From NCBI GenBank assembly GCA_965219635.1, contig OZ244783.1, forward strand, positions 1,736,001 through 1,800,000: a DNA stretch of 64,000 nt, read 5' to 3'. Below the pieces are notes generated by a model that was given only the letters and a program-made list of their open reading frames with translations, was not told where the DNA came from and searched no databases. How positions within the stretch are numbered: the first letter of the stretch is position 1; every line of letters starts with the position of its first letter. This document shows positions 54,004 through 62,757 of the stretch, in pieces. A program made the position numbers and the translations under genes. The DNA is from JAPOXR01 sp965219635. GTDB taxonomy: Bacteria; Pseudomonadota; Alphaproteobacteria; Rhodobacterales; Rhodobacteraceae.

Positions 54004-55529
54004 ACCAGGACCTCGGAACGTTCCATTGCGGCTTGCCGGGCCTCAGCGCGGATGACTTTGCCGATCGGACTTCTAGGCAGTTCAGGCATTATGTGAACGC
54101 ACTTCGGCGCCTTGACCGGACCAACAAGTTCCCTGGCGAATTCAATGATCTCCTCCCTGTTTCCCTCGGCGCCTGCCGCCAGTTCCAATGCGGCTTCAAC
54201 CCGCTCTCCCCATTTCTCGTCCGGCACTCCAAAGACAACGCACTCACGAACCGACGGGTGCTGCACGAGGGCATCTTCAACCTCGATCGGATAGACGTTG
54301 AATCCTCCGGAAATGATTACATCACGCAACCGGTCCTTGATGAAGAGGTATCCCCTCTCATCAAGATACCCGACATCGCCCGTATGCAACCAACCATCGA
54401 CGATCGTCTGCGCAGTGGCTTCCGGCATGCGGAAGTAACCGTTCATCATGAGAGGGCCGCGCCCGACGATTTCGCCTGTTTCGCCGGGCGGCAGAATCGA
54501 ACCGGATGGATCCATGATGGCAATCTCGCAGTGGCGGGTTGCCCGTCCTGCTGAGGCGATGTTCCGGTCATCTGCCATCTCATCCGCTCTCAGAATCGAC
54601 ATGACAACAGGCATTTCGGTTTGTCCGTAGACAGCTTCGAGTTTCCCGCGAAAGAAGGACCTCGCCTGCATGACCTTTTCCGGGGGCATCGGGGCCGCAC
54701 CGTAGATGAGATGACGTAGTTCCCGGAACTCCGGGCATCGGCCGCCCGCTGCATCGATGATCGCATAGATCATTGTCGGTGTGACAAATGTGGTCGTACC
54801 GATGCCCTTCTCAAGCAAGGACAGCACAAGTTCGGGAGCCGGTTTCTCAACCAGATGGTTCAAGCCGCCCGACGCAAGAACAGGTATCATGAATGTCCCT
54901 GCCCCGTGGCTTATCGGCGCCACGCACAGGTGCCGTTCGCCAGGGTCGAACCCGAAAGTCTCCACCATCGTCCGGATGAGCGTCGAAACGCAACGAAAAC
55001 TCTGTTCGACTGCCTTGGGCGCACCGGAGGTCCCGCCGGTGAACTTGATGCCGTTGACGTCTTCCGGAACCACATTGGGCCATACGGGTGCACAACCGGC
55101 AAAGTTGGAGCGCACCTGCTTTGCGACATGATCCGCCTCATCAAATGGCTGGCCCGCAATCTTCGGTTGCGAGCAGGTGGAGAAGAGGTGGGCCGTGACC
55201 GCTTCCGTAAAGATGATGTGGGGAGCAACGCGGTCGATTTGAGCTCCAACCTCCACCGCCGAGTTGCGGGCATTGATTGGTACAAGCACGCCACCGCAGG
55301 CATGCACCCCAAGCACCGTAACGGCGTGATCAAGCGTATTGTTGCCGCAGACAGCAACGCGCGGCCGCTCAGTCCCAGCAATCGACTGCAGGGCAGCGGC
55401 CATGGCATCGACTTCTGCAATAAGCCGTGCGTAATTCCAAGTCTCGCAGCCGTTGCTTGCAGCGGCCGCTTCCGGTGTTCGACCCGCTTGAGTCCTTACG
55501 AATTCGATTGGGAAGACCGGCTCAGCCAT
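54000..55529 (-). CDS. Acyl-CoA ligase (AMP-forming)
   Basis: This enzyme activates a carboxylic acid through an acyl-adenylate to the CoA thioester. The 509-residue protein has the phosphate loop FTGGTSGAPKA, YGQTEMP, HTGDVGYLDERGYLFIKDR and the C-terminal Lys in PRSPIGKVIRAE. Its acid specificity cannot be read directly. The frame extends to 55562, but ATG 55529 gives a good N-terminus and overlaps the upstream gene's stop by 8 bp. It supplies the CoA ester for the thiolase downstream. Confidence 0.94.
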   Translation of the reverse strand: MAEPVFPIEFVRTQAGRTPEAAAASNGCETWNYARLIAEVDAMAAALQSIAGTERPRVAVCGNNTLDHAVTVLGVHACGGVLVPINARNSAVEVGAQIDRVAPHIIFTEAVTAHLFSTCSQPKIAGQPFDEADHVAKQVRSNFAGCAPVWPNVVPEDVNGIKFTGGTSGAPKAVEQSFRCVSTLIRTMVETFGFDPGERHLCVAPISHGAGTFMIPVLASGGLNHLVEKPAPELVLSLLEKGIGTTTFVTPTMIYAIIDAAGGRCPEFRELRHLIYGAAPMPPEKVMQARSFFRGKLEAVYGQTEMPVVMSILRADEMADDRNIASAGRATRHCEIAIMDPSGSILPPGETGEIVGRGPLMMNGYFRMPEATAQTIVDGWLHTGDVGYLDERGYLFIKDRLRDVIISGGFNVYPIEVEDALVQHPSVRECVVFGVPDEKWGERVEAALELAAGAEGNREEIIEFARELVGPVKAPKCVHIMPELPRSPIGKVIRAEARQAAMERSEVLV

Positions 55530-56526
55530 CACCCTTCCGAACCTCCAGCACCACTTTGCCAAAGTGCTGGTTGGCCTTCATGTACTCCTGCGCCTCAAGC
55601 GCCTCGTCAAGCGGAAATACCCGGTCGATCAAAGGCACGATCGCACCGTTCTCAAGCAATGGCCACAGGTCGCGGACCATAGCATTGCGCACGGCAGCCT
55701 TTGCCGGGCGGTCGCGAGTCCTGAACGTAACGCCAACGACCGAAAGCTGCCGTAGGGCAAGCTTGTCGAGGTCGACCCGGTCATGAAATCCCCCCATTCG
55801 GCCTACCGAAACAATCCTGCCGCCAATTGCGCAGGCATCAAGCAGGGCATCAAGAATGCCAGCGCCAACCATGTCCACGACGACATCGGCTCCCCGGCCT
55901 GAGGTTGCCTCGGCCACGCCGTTGCGGATGTCATCAGGCTCCCCTTTTGTGACCAGGTCCCAACCAAGCGCCGCAAATTCCGGGTGCTCCTTCGGTTTCC
56001 GTACGGCCCCGATCAGCATGCCTGCACCCAGGGCCCGGGCGATTTGCGCAGTGGCAATGCCGATCCCCGACCCGGCTGCCGTAACGAGAACGGTGCCACC
56101 CCGTGTGAATCCCCCTGCGGTGACAAGGGCATCGTGGGCTGTCATGTACCAGGTCGCAATCGCGGCGGCCTGAGTGGACGGCATCGCTGGTGGGACGCGG
56201 ATGGTAGAGACATCCTCCGCAACCGCGTATTCGGCATAGCCACCTGCTGCCATTGCGGCAACATGATCTCCTTCTGCGATGCCCTCTACTTCTTCGCCGC
56301 AGGCTACAACAACACCTGCGACCTCCAACCCTGCAACAACGGGCCCGCTTACCTTGAAATGGGCCTGGGTACGGCGGAGGTCAGCCCGGTTTAGGCCTGA
56401 GGCCGATACTTGAACCAGGACCTGGGTTGGGCCGGGTACAGGCACAGAAACGGTTGCAGGTTTCAATGTGGCCCCGTCCGTGCCCTCGGCGATCACAATC
56501 GCCTTCATTGCAACCGGTTGGCCCAT
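55522..56526 (-). CDS. Zinc-free quinone oxidoreductase (MDR family)
   Basis: The 334-residue protein is a medium-chain reductase: GroES-like first domain (GLNRADLRRTQAHF), then a Rossmann domain with VLVTAAGSGIGIATAQIARALGAG. It lacks the zinc ligands of alcohol dehydrogenases, so it fits the NADPH:quinone/enone reductase group. ATG 56526 follows AAGGA. It overlaps the acyl-CoA ligase gene by 8 bp and follows dctM by 15 bp, so the operon runs dctPQM-qor-ligase-thiolase. Confidence 0.9.
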   Translation of the reverse strand: MGQPVAMKAIVIAEGTDGATLKPATVSVPVPGPTQVLVQVSASGLNRADLRRTQAHFKVSGPVVAGLEVAGVVVACGEEVEGIAEGDHVAAMAAGGYAEYAVAEDVSTIRVPPAMPSTQAAAIATWYMTAHDALVTAGGFTRGGTVLVTAAGSGIGIATAQIARALGAGMLIGAVRKPKEHPEFAALGWDLVTKGEPDDIRNGVAEATSGRGADVVVDMVGAGILDALLDACAIGGRIVSVGRMGGFHDRVDLDKLALRQLSVVGVTFRTRDRPAKAAVRNAMVRDLWPLLENGAIVPLIDRVFPLDEALEAQEYMKANQHFGKVVLEVRKGDG

Positions 56527-56541
56527 TTTGGCGTTCCTTCG

Positions 56542-57843
56542 TCAATACATGGAATAGGGCAGCCAGAGCACCAGAAACGGGAAGAGCACGATCAGCAGAA
56601 CCCTGACGAAATCGGTCAGCACGAATGGCATGACGCCCCTGTAGATCGTACTGAGGGATATTTCCGGGCTGACGCTCTTCAACACGAAGACATTCATTCC
56701 GTATGGGGGAGTAATGAGTCCGATCTCGATCACCATGACCAGGAGGATTCCAAACCAGATCGGGTCGTATCCCAACTGCGTCATCACTGGGTATATGATT
56801 GGGACAGTCAGCAGGATGATGGCGAGGCTGTCAAGGAACATGCCAAGGACAAGGTAGCCGACGATCACCAGAAGCAGGATCGCGCCCGTCGGCCAGTCAA
56901 GTGAACCAACAAAACTTGCAAGATCCTGGGGCGTGCGTGTCACGGTCAGGAATCGCCCGAAGAGCACTGCCCCGATTGCGATGACGAAGATTGCCCCCGT
57001 CATGCGGGTGCTTTCGATAAGCGCCTGCATCATCTTCTTGAAATTCATGGTTCCGCGCAGCCAGGTCAGGATCAGCGTCCCGCCTGCACCCATGGCTGCC
57101 GCTTCTGTCGGCGTGAAGATGCCGAAGTAGATTCCGCCAATCACGAAACAGAAAAGCACCATGACTGCCCAGACGCCGCGCAGGGACCAGACCGCTTCAC
57201 GCAAGTGGAACTTGCCGACTCCCGGCGCTGTGCTCGGATCAATTCTGGCCATTCCGAGTATCAGGAGAAGATAAAGCAGTACGGCTAGCAGCCCGGGTAT
57301 CAGCCCGGCGATGAACAGAAGCGCAATGTCCTGCTCGGTGATAATCCCGTAAATCGCCAATACAACGGAAGGGGGTATCAGGATGCCAAGTGTGCCGCCA
57401 GCAGCGATGGTTCCTGTTGCAATCGTCTGCTTGTAGCCGAACTTCTGCATCTCCGGCAGAGCGATTTTGCCAAGGGTTGCAGCAGATGCCACCGATGAAC
57501 CGCAAATCGCCGCAAACCCACCACAGGCGAGGATTGTCGCCATGGCCAGCCCGCCCTTGAGGTGGCCAACCCATGAGTGAGAGGCCTTGTAGAGTTCACT
57601 TCCCATCCCGCTCAGCGTCGCAAGGGTTCCCATCAATATGAACAGTGGCACTACCCCGAACACCTCGTCCGTAGCGACCCGGATGGGAACTGAGGACAAC
57701 TGGCTGAGCGAGGGTTTGAGGCCGATTACCATTGCGAAACCGGTAAAGCCGACAAGGATCATGGAAATGCCGATTGGCACCCGCAACAGCATCAGGCCGA
57801 AGAGTGATGCAAAACCAAGCAGCGCTGCGACTTCCCCGGCCAT
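56542..57843 (-). CDS. dctM: TRAP transporter large membrane subunit DctM
   Basis: DctM is the 12-helix channel of a TRAP transporter, which uses a sodium or proton gradient to take up organic acids. The 433-residue protein shows alternating hydrophobic helices and typical stretches: GVVPLFILMGTLA, GFAAICGSSVASAATLGKIALPEM and GGTLGILIPPSVVLAIYG. It overlaps dctQ by 1 bp and is followed by the quinone oxidoreductase gene, which links uptake to catabolism. Confidence 0.96.
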   Translation of the reverse strand: MAGEVAALLGFASLFGLMLLRVPIGISMILVGFTGFAMVIGLKPSLSQLSSVPIRVATDEVFGVVPLFILMGTLATLSGMGSELYKASHSWVGHLKGGLAMATILACGGFAAICGSSVASAATLGKIALPEMQKFGYKQTIATGTIAAGGTLGILIPPSVVLAIYGIITEQDIALLFIAGLIPGLLAVLLYLLLILGMARIDPSTAPGVGKFHLREAVWSLRGVWAVMVLFCFVIGGIYFGIFTPTEAAAMGAGGTLILTWLRGTMNFKKMMQALIESTRMTGAIFVIAIGAVLFGRFLTVTRTPQDLASFVGSLDWPTGAILLLVIVGYLVLGMFLDSLAIILLTVPIIYPVMTQLGYDPIWFGILLVMVIEIGLITPPYGMNVFVLKSVSPEISLSTIYRGVMPFVLTDFVRVLLIVLFPFLVLWLPYSMY

Positions 57844-58331
57844 CAGTCGCTTCCCTCAAGCGTTCCGGCCGGCTCGCGGAAGCTCGCCATCATTCGTGCA
57901 AGCGCAATGGCAACCGACAAAAAGAGCGCAACCGAAGCCACGGCGTAGTATGGCCAGAGCCGCAGACGCATGTCGTTGGTGCTGACCTTGCTATCGAAGG
58001 CATCGGCAACTGCAACGCCGGCGCGCCATGCTAACAGTCCCAATACGATGGCTGTGACAATGGCGGCGAATGCGCCGATCAACCAACGCACGCGGGGACC
58101 CGCTATTGAGTGAAGCGCATCGACCTTGATCATTGAGTCTTCGGCTACGGCCAGCGCGATGCCCCAGAAGATCAGAATCCCCAAGAGCATGCGCGACAAG
58201 TCATAGGAATCGGGAACGATGATGCCGAAATAGCGAAGGATAACCGCCGAGAACACGAGAACCATGACGGCAAACAACGCAGTGGCTCCGATCACCCCGG
58301 AAACAGAAGTAAGCCACTTCTGCATGATCAC
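57843..58331 (-). CDS. dctQ: TRAP transporter small membrane subunit DctQ
   Basis: DctQ is the four-helix partner of DctM. The 162-residue protein has four hydrophobic segments, and the central SMIKVDALHS resembles the family's conserved loop. The start is GTG at 58331 (GAGGG site 6 bp before); ATG 58325 is an alternative. It lies between dctP and dctM; a strong stem-loop precedes it. Confidence 0.9.
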   Translation of the reverse strand: MIMQKWLTSVSGVIGATALFAVMVLVFSAVILRYFGIIVPDSYDLSRMLLGILIFWGIALAVAEDSMIKVDALHSIAGPRVRWLIGAFAAIVTAIVLGLLAWRAGVAVADAFDSKVSTNDMRLRLWPYYAVASVALFLSVAIALARMMASFREPAGTLEGSD

Positions 58332-58351
58332 GCCAATCCCTCTGAGGGAAT

Positions 58352-58383
58352 GGCCGGGACAAGCCTGAATTGTTGTCCCGGCC
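58352..58383 (-). promoter_or_regulatory. Intercistronic stem-loop between dctP and dctQ
   Basis: GGCCGGGACAA and TTGTCCCGGCC form an 11-bp perfect stem around a 10-nt loop. On the transcribed (minus) strand there is no U-tail, so it is probably not a full terminator. Such hairpins after the binding-protein gene often protect its mRNA and raise its level above that of the membrane subunits. Confidence 0.65.
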
Positions 58384-58397
58384 GGATTTTTGGATTG

Positions 58398-59423
58398 TCA
58401 GTAGCCAACGCCTGCCGCATCCATCGCCGAAAGCAACGAATCCAGCGCCTCTGCGGCATTCGGCACGCGATCTTCGACCAGGGCGACCCAGCCATCATAG
58501 AGATGTTGCGCTGCGTCCACCCACTGCTGTTCCTCTTCATCGGTCAGCGCGTAGATCGTGTGTCCATCCGCGGTCAGCAATGCCCGGCCTTCCTTCTCCC
58601 AGTCATACCACATCTGATTGATGTTCTGGCTCCAGTCGGGATTGCAGTGCGCGTCGATGACCGCCTTCCCGTCGTCGTTCAGTGCGGCGTAACTGTCTTT
58701 GTTGATCACGATTGTTGCTGCGACCGCATAGATGATCATGTCCTGGTGGTGGGTCGTTACTTTGTCGAGACCAAACGGATAGAGCGTCCTCCAGGGGAAG
58801 GCGATTCCCTCGACCAGCCCGCGATCAAATGCCTGACGGGCTTCCGATGCCGGAATTGCTACCGGAACTGCGCCGAGATCCTTCACGAACTGGGTCAGGA
58901 AGGTTCCAACAGGCCGGATCTTGACACCGGCCATCTGATCGGGCGTGCGGATTTCCATGTCCTTGAAGTTCAGTGTTCCTTCAGGCGCCATGGTAATGGC
59001 GCAGAGCTTGACCTCGGACATTTCGTCATCGGCGTAGTTGTTGTACCAGCTGTGCACGACATTCGATGCCTTGACGGCATCGGTGGTCAGGAATGGCAGC
59101 GATGTGACTTCGAAGATCGGAAAGCGATCCGGCTCGAAGGCAGGTACCGACCACCCGGCATCCGCAATACCGTCGCGAACCATGTTGTAGTGGTCCCGCG
59201 GGCTTCCAAGCTGGCCCGCATGAAAGAACTCAACCTTGATCTGGCCGCCTGAGGCTTCTTCGATGGACTTGCCCCATGCTTCGAATCCAGGGGACGGATG
59301 CGTGGTGCCAGGCACCCAGTTCGAAAAGCGCCAAACGGTCTCAGCACCAGCCGTGAAAGCCGACGACAAGGCGACGCCCGCGCCGAGCGCCAAGGGCGCG
59401 ATAATGGTCTTGAGGTAACTCAT
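58398..59423 (-). CDS. dctP: TRAP transporter periplasmic binding protein DctP
   Basis: DctP is the soluble receptor that fixes the transporter's specificity. The 341-residue protein starts with a signal peptide (about 1-27, cut after a TAGA-type site) and shows family blocks: FHAGQLGSPRDHYNMV, VKIRPVGTFLTQFVKDLGAVPVAIPASEARQAFDRGLVEGIAFPW. The conserved Arg (IRPVG) that binds a carboxylate is present, so the substrate is an organic acid. A perfect AGGAGG site precedes ATG 59423. It heads the operon. Confidence 0.95.
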   Translation of the reverse strand: MSYLKTIIAPLALGAGVALSSAFTAGAETVWRFSNWVPGTTHPSPGFEAWGKSIEEASGGQIKVEFFHAGQLGSPRDHYNMVRDGIADAGWSVPAFEPDRFPIFEVTSLPFLTTDAVKASNVVHSWYNNYADDEMSEVKLCAITMAPEGTLNFKDMEIRTPDQMAGVKIRPVGTFLTQFVKDLGAVPVAIPASEARQAFDRGLVEGIAFPWRTLYPFGLDKVTTHHQDMIIYAVAATIVINKDSYAALNDDGKAVIDAHCNPDWSQNINQMWYDWEKEGRALLTADGHTIYALTDEEEQQWVDAAQHLYDGWVALVEDRVPNAAEALDSLLSAMDAAGVGY

Positions 59424-59440
59424 GCTCTCCTCCTTTGCTG

Positions 59441-59474
59441 TTCTGACATATAGGATACATATAATATTTCAGAA
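59441..59474 (-). promoter_or_regulatory. Dyad in the dctP promoter region
   Basis: TTCTGA (59441-59446) and TCAGAA (59469-59474) bracket an AT-rich core with ATATAGGATACATATAATAT. The site is 18-51 bp upstream of dctP, where RNA polymerase would bind. It may be the operator of one of the IclR proteins. Confidence 0.4.
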
Positions 59475-59576
59475 AGCAAGGCCGAATTCAAGCAATAGTT
59501 CCCGTATTGCAGTTGTTGGCCATGCGCGCTCTTGTTATGTATGTCAGCATTCATCCCATAAGATGGAGTGCGTGCC

Positions 59577-60596
59577 ATGAAATACCGGCCTCTGGGCGAC
59601 GGCGGACCAATGGTCAGCGCTGTGGGACTGGGATGCATGGGCATGGGCGGCACCTATGGCAATGTCGACAAGCCGGAAGCAATCCGGGCAGTTCACGCTT
59701 CTATTGATGCAGGTGTCAGCCTGATCGACACCGCCGAGATCTACGGGCCATTGCGCATCCCGAAAACCGGTTCGCCCGAACTCTACGGTTTCGCAAATGA
59801 AACCCTGGTTGGAGAAGCGCTCGCAGGTCGCCGCGACAAGGTCGTGCTATCCACCAAGATCGGCTTTGCCCATGAAGACACAGGCAAACGGCTGGGGCAA
59901 GATGCAAGCGCAGCACATATACCGAAGGCAGTTGAGGGCTGCCTGAAGCGGCTTGGAACCGATTGGATCGACCTGTTGTATCTTCACCGCGCCGACCCGA
60001 AAGTCGAGATTGAAGAGAGCATCGGAGCGATGGCGAGGCTCGTTAAGGAAGGCAAGGTCCGTTACCTCGGCCTGTCCGAAGCCAGCGAGGAGCATATCAA
60101 CCGCGCCTGCGCGGTGCATCCGATCGCTGTACAGCAAACCGAGTATTCACTGTGGGAGCGAGAGCCGGAAGCCGGGGAGATCGCATTCTGCCACGCTCGC
60201 GGCATTGCCTTTGTTCCCTATGCGCCGCTGGGCCGGGGCTTTCTGGCCGGCGCAGCCAAGCCCGCGGAGTCCTATCCCCCTGACGACTACCGCCGCCTTG
60301 ATCCGCGATTTCAGGACGGCAATTTTCAGAAGAACATGGAAATCGCGGACGCCGTCCGGCAGATGGCGTCCGAAAAGGGTCTTTCTGCGGCGCAACTCGC
60401 CATCGCCTGGCTGGTCAATCAGGATGTGATCCCCATTCCCGGCGCAGAGCGGACCAATTGGGCAATCGAAAATGCGGCAGCGGCCGATGTGGTTCTGGAT
60501 GAAGAAGACATGGAGCGCCTGGATGCCATTGCACCCCGGGGCGCGACCGCTGGACCGCGCTGGGCCGGGGCGTGGGCCAAACAGATCGAAAAGTGA
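59577..60596 (+). CDS. Aldo/keto reductase
   Basis: The 339-residue protein is a (beta/alpha)8 NADPH-dependent carbonyl reductase. It shows GLGCMGMGGTYG, the catalytic region DTAEIYG with the Tyr, KIGFAHE with the Lys, and DLLYLHRADP with the His. Near the C-terminus IPGAERTNWAIENAAA matches the cofactor-binding part. The longer frame opens at a GTG (59568); ATG 59577 is preferred. It is divergent from dctP and probably shares its control region. Confidence 0.93.
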   Translation: MKYRPLGDGGPMVSAVGLGCMGMGGTYGNVDKPEAIRAVHASIDAGVSLIDTAEIYGPLRIPKTGSPELYGFANETLVGEALAGRRDKVVLSTKIGFAHEDTGKRLGQDASAAHIPKAVEGCLKRLGTDWIDLLYLHRADPKVEIEESIGAMARLVKEGKVRYLGLSEASEEHINRACAVHPIAVQQTEYSLWEREPEAGEIAFCHARGIAFVPYAPLGRGFLAGAAKPAESYPPDDYRRLDPRFQDGNFQKNMEIADAVRQMASEKGLSAAQLAIAWLVNQDVIPIPGAERTNWAIENAAAADVVLDEEDMERLDAIAPRGATAGPRWAGAWAKQIEK

Positions 60597-60626
60597 AAGG
60601 GCCCGTGTCCCGTATGACGCCGAGAC

Positions 60627-61520
60627 TCACGCAGGTGGCGAGGAACCGTGGCCCTCAACTTCAGACATCCAGCCAGCAACACGTTTGAGCGCCTGGTTTG
60701 CCTCTGGCAGCTTCGGTGCGAAGCGATGCCAGACATGCACCATTCCGGGCCAGTTTTCGAAGGTAACGCTTGCGCCGGAAACACGGGCTTTTTCTGCAAA
60801 CCGCTCGCATTCGTCGGCGCAATAGTCTTCGGACCCGGTTTGGACAAGGAGTGGTGGCAGTCCGGCAAGATCTGCCTCGATAACAGAGGCAAGTGGATTC
60901 TTGAGGTCGCTCAACTGGCTCACATACAACCGGACATTATCCCGTGAACGCTGACTTAACTGGAGGAACTTTGACCGTTCCTCATCAAGATCGAGCATGC
61001 CGCAGATCACCGCAATTCCGTCCGGCAGGCGAAGGCCCTCATCGCGGGCCATCTGAAATACCGAGACCGCCAATGCGCCACCGGCACTGTCTCCGATCGC
61101 GAAAACCGACTGCAATTCTTGCGTCAGCGCGAACCTGTATGTGGCAAAGCAGTCCTCCAGACCTGCCGGAAACCGGTGTTCCGGCGCAAGGCGGTATTCC
61201 GGGAACAATACAGTCGCGCCGCTGAATTCGGAAAGCCACCCGGCAAATGTCCTGTGCGATCCGAAACCGCCAGCCGAATATCCTCCGCCGTGCAGATGCA
61301 GAACAACCCGTTCGGCCGACGCACCAGCGGCCATGACACGGTAGACTGTCGTTTCGCCGACCTGCAGTTGGGTTATGCGAATGCCTTCGGGAAGGGGAAG
61401 CCGGGTCTCGGGCAGCGACGCCCGCGCAGCGACAGGATCATGACGGTCCGGCACCACTCCGGCACGGGCGCGGTCAGATGCAACCTTCTTCTTGACCCAA
61501 TCGAGTTCGGGCGAAGCCAC
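60627..61520 (-). CDS. Alpha/beta hydrolase, HSL-like esterase
   Basis: This 297-residue protein belongs to the hormone-sensitive-lipase-like esterases: oxyanion motif HLHGGGYSAGG, nucleophile GDSAGG with the catalytic Ser, an Asp around SEDYC and the catalytic His in MVHVWHRF. It would cleave a carboxylic ester, perhaps one formed by the monooxygenase encoded upstream. A GGAAGG site precedes the ATG. It converges on the aldo/keto reductase gene with 30 bp between. Confidence 0.93.
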   Translation of the reverse strand: MASPELDWVKKKVASDRARAGVVPDRHDPVAARASLPETRLPLPEGIRITQLQVGETTVYRVMAAGASAERVVLHLHGGGYSAGGFGSHRTFAGWLSEFSGATVLFPEYRLAPEHRFPAGLEDCFATYRFALTQELQSVFAIGDSAGGALAVSVFQMARDEGLRLPDGIAVICGMLDLDEERSKFLQLSQRSRDNVRLYVSQLSDLKNPLASVIEADLAGLPPLLVQTGSEDYCADECERFAEKARVSGASVTFENWPGMVHVWHRFAPKLPEANQALKRVAGWMSEVEGHGSSPPA

Positions 61521-61529
61521 TGGCCCTTC

Positions 61530-62738
61530 CTATTCCGCGGCCTGAACGAGATTTGCTGCGGGGTAGCGCGCCTGGAGGCGCGGCAGGACCTTTTCGCCAA
61601 ACAGCCGGATGCTGTCCTTGGTGTCCTCGTGGCTGAGCGTGCCACCGTGCATCATCATCACATAGTTCCCTATGCCGCCAACATGATCGTTGAATTCGCA
61701 TATCTGGTCGTAGACCTGGTCCGGAGTACCGGCAAACACTATGTTGGCGTCAATCAAATCGGGGATTGATGCCGTAGACTGGATGATCACGGTGCCATCC
61801 TTTTTCTGCGCCGGGAAATGGGCTCCTGCCCGGCCGCGGAGGATACCCTTGCGCAGCCATTTCGCATTGGCCTGCGGCGACTGATAACCGGGCGGATTAA
61901 TGAAAGCCTCGGCGATGATGCCGGTAGTTCGCAGGTAGCCGTGAATCTCCCAGGCGCGGCGGTGCGCCTCCTCCTCCGTTTCGGCAACTGCACCGAGGCA
62001 AAGGTAGCCGAATTTCTCGGGGCCAGGTGCCGGGAAACCGGCTTCGATCGTGGTTTGGCGGTAAACGTCCATGAGCTTGGACATGTTTCGTCCAATCAGG
62101 AATGCTGCAAGGTTGTAGCCCCGCTGTGCCACTTCGATGGTTGACCCGGGACTTTGACACGGAACCCATACCGGTGGGTGCGGATTCTGCCAGCATTGCG
62201 GCCAGACATTGACCTGCCGGTAATGATAGTTGCGTCCCTCGTAGTTGAAGGGGCCGTCCCGTGTCGACAGTGCCCGGGTGATCAGGTCAACCGCTTCCCA
62301 GAACCGCTCCTGGTACCTTGCAGGATTGGAGTTCGCCAGCGACAGTTCGTTAGGCGCGCCCTTTACAAATCCCATCTGGATGCGCCCGCCGGACATGACA
62401 TCCGCCATGGCGATCTGTTCGGCAAGAAGGACGACGTTCGGGCGGTTTGCGACCTGGAAGCCTATCGGCAGGATCTGCACGTTCTTGGTCATGCGCGCCA
62501 TGATCGACATGGTCACCTCCGGCGAGGTGGAAATGCAGGTGGCCGTCGCGTGGTGCTCGTTGAGAGCAATGTTTATGCCGACTTCGTCGCACAGCAACCA
62601 TTCATCCTGCCGCTCGTGGTAGATCTGCCGGGCAACCTTGGGGTCGCAGAGCCGGGAGGGAATTGTATTTCTGAGAGAGTCGGTGCTGTAGCCCCAGGCG
62701 TCGGGATAGGGTTGTTCGGAAAAATGGAATATCTCCAT
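61530..62738 (-). CDS. Luciferase-like (LLM) flavin-dependent monooxygenase
   Basis: The 402-residue protein is a bacterial luciferase-type enzyme. Recognisable stretches are EIFHFSEQPYPD, NEHHATATCISTSPEV, LPIGFQVANRPNVVLLAEQIAMADVMSGGRIQMG and FAGTPDQVYDQI. Such enzymes use reduced FMN and oxygen for Baeyer-Villiger, hydroxylation or desulfonation reactions, and need a flavin reductase, not seen nearby. GAGGA precedes the ATG. It lies between two alpha/beta hydrolase genes (9 bp to one, 19 bp to the other), so the three form an oxidation-hydrolysis unit. Confidence 0.93.
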   Translation of the reverse strand: MEIFHFSEQPYPDAWGYSTDSLRNTIPSRLCDPKVARQIYHERQDEWLLCDEVGINIALNEHHATATCISTSPEVTMSIMARMTKNVQILPIGFQVANRPNVVLLAEQIAMADVMSGGRIQMGFVKGAPNELSLANSNPARYQERFWEAVDLITRALSTRDGPFNYEGRNYHYRQVNVWPQCWQNPHPPVWVPCQSPGSTIEVAQRGYNLAAFLIGRNMSKLMDVYRQTTIEAGFPAPGPEKFGYLCLGAVAETEEEAHRRAWEIHGYLRTTGIIAEAFINPPGYQSPQANAKWLRKGILRGRAGAHFPAQKKDGTVIIQSTASIPDLIDANIVFAGTPDQVYDQICEFNDHVGGIGNYVMMMHGGTLSHEDTKDSIRLFGEKVLPRLQARYPAANLVQAAE

Positions 62739-62757
62739 GGTTGCTGTCCTCGCTTGA

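Noticed and set aside
58350..59252. 300-codon plus-strand frame opposite dctP
   Set aside because: Antisense to a clear TRAP receptor gene; composition is that of a shadow frame.
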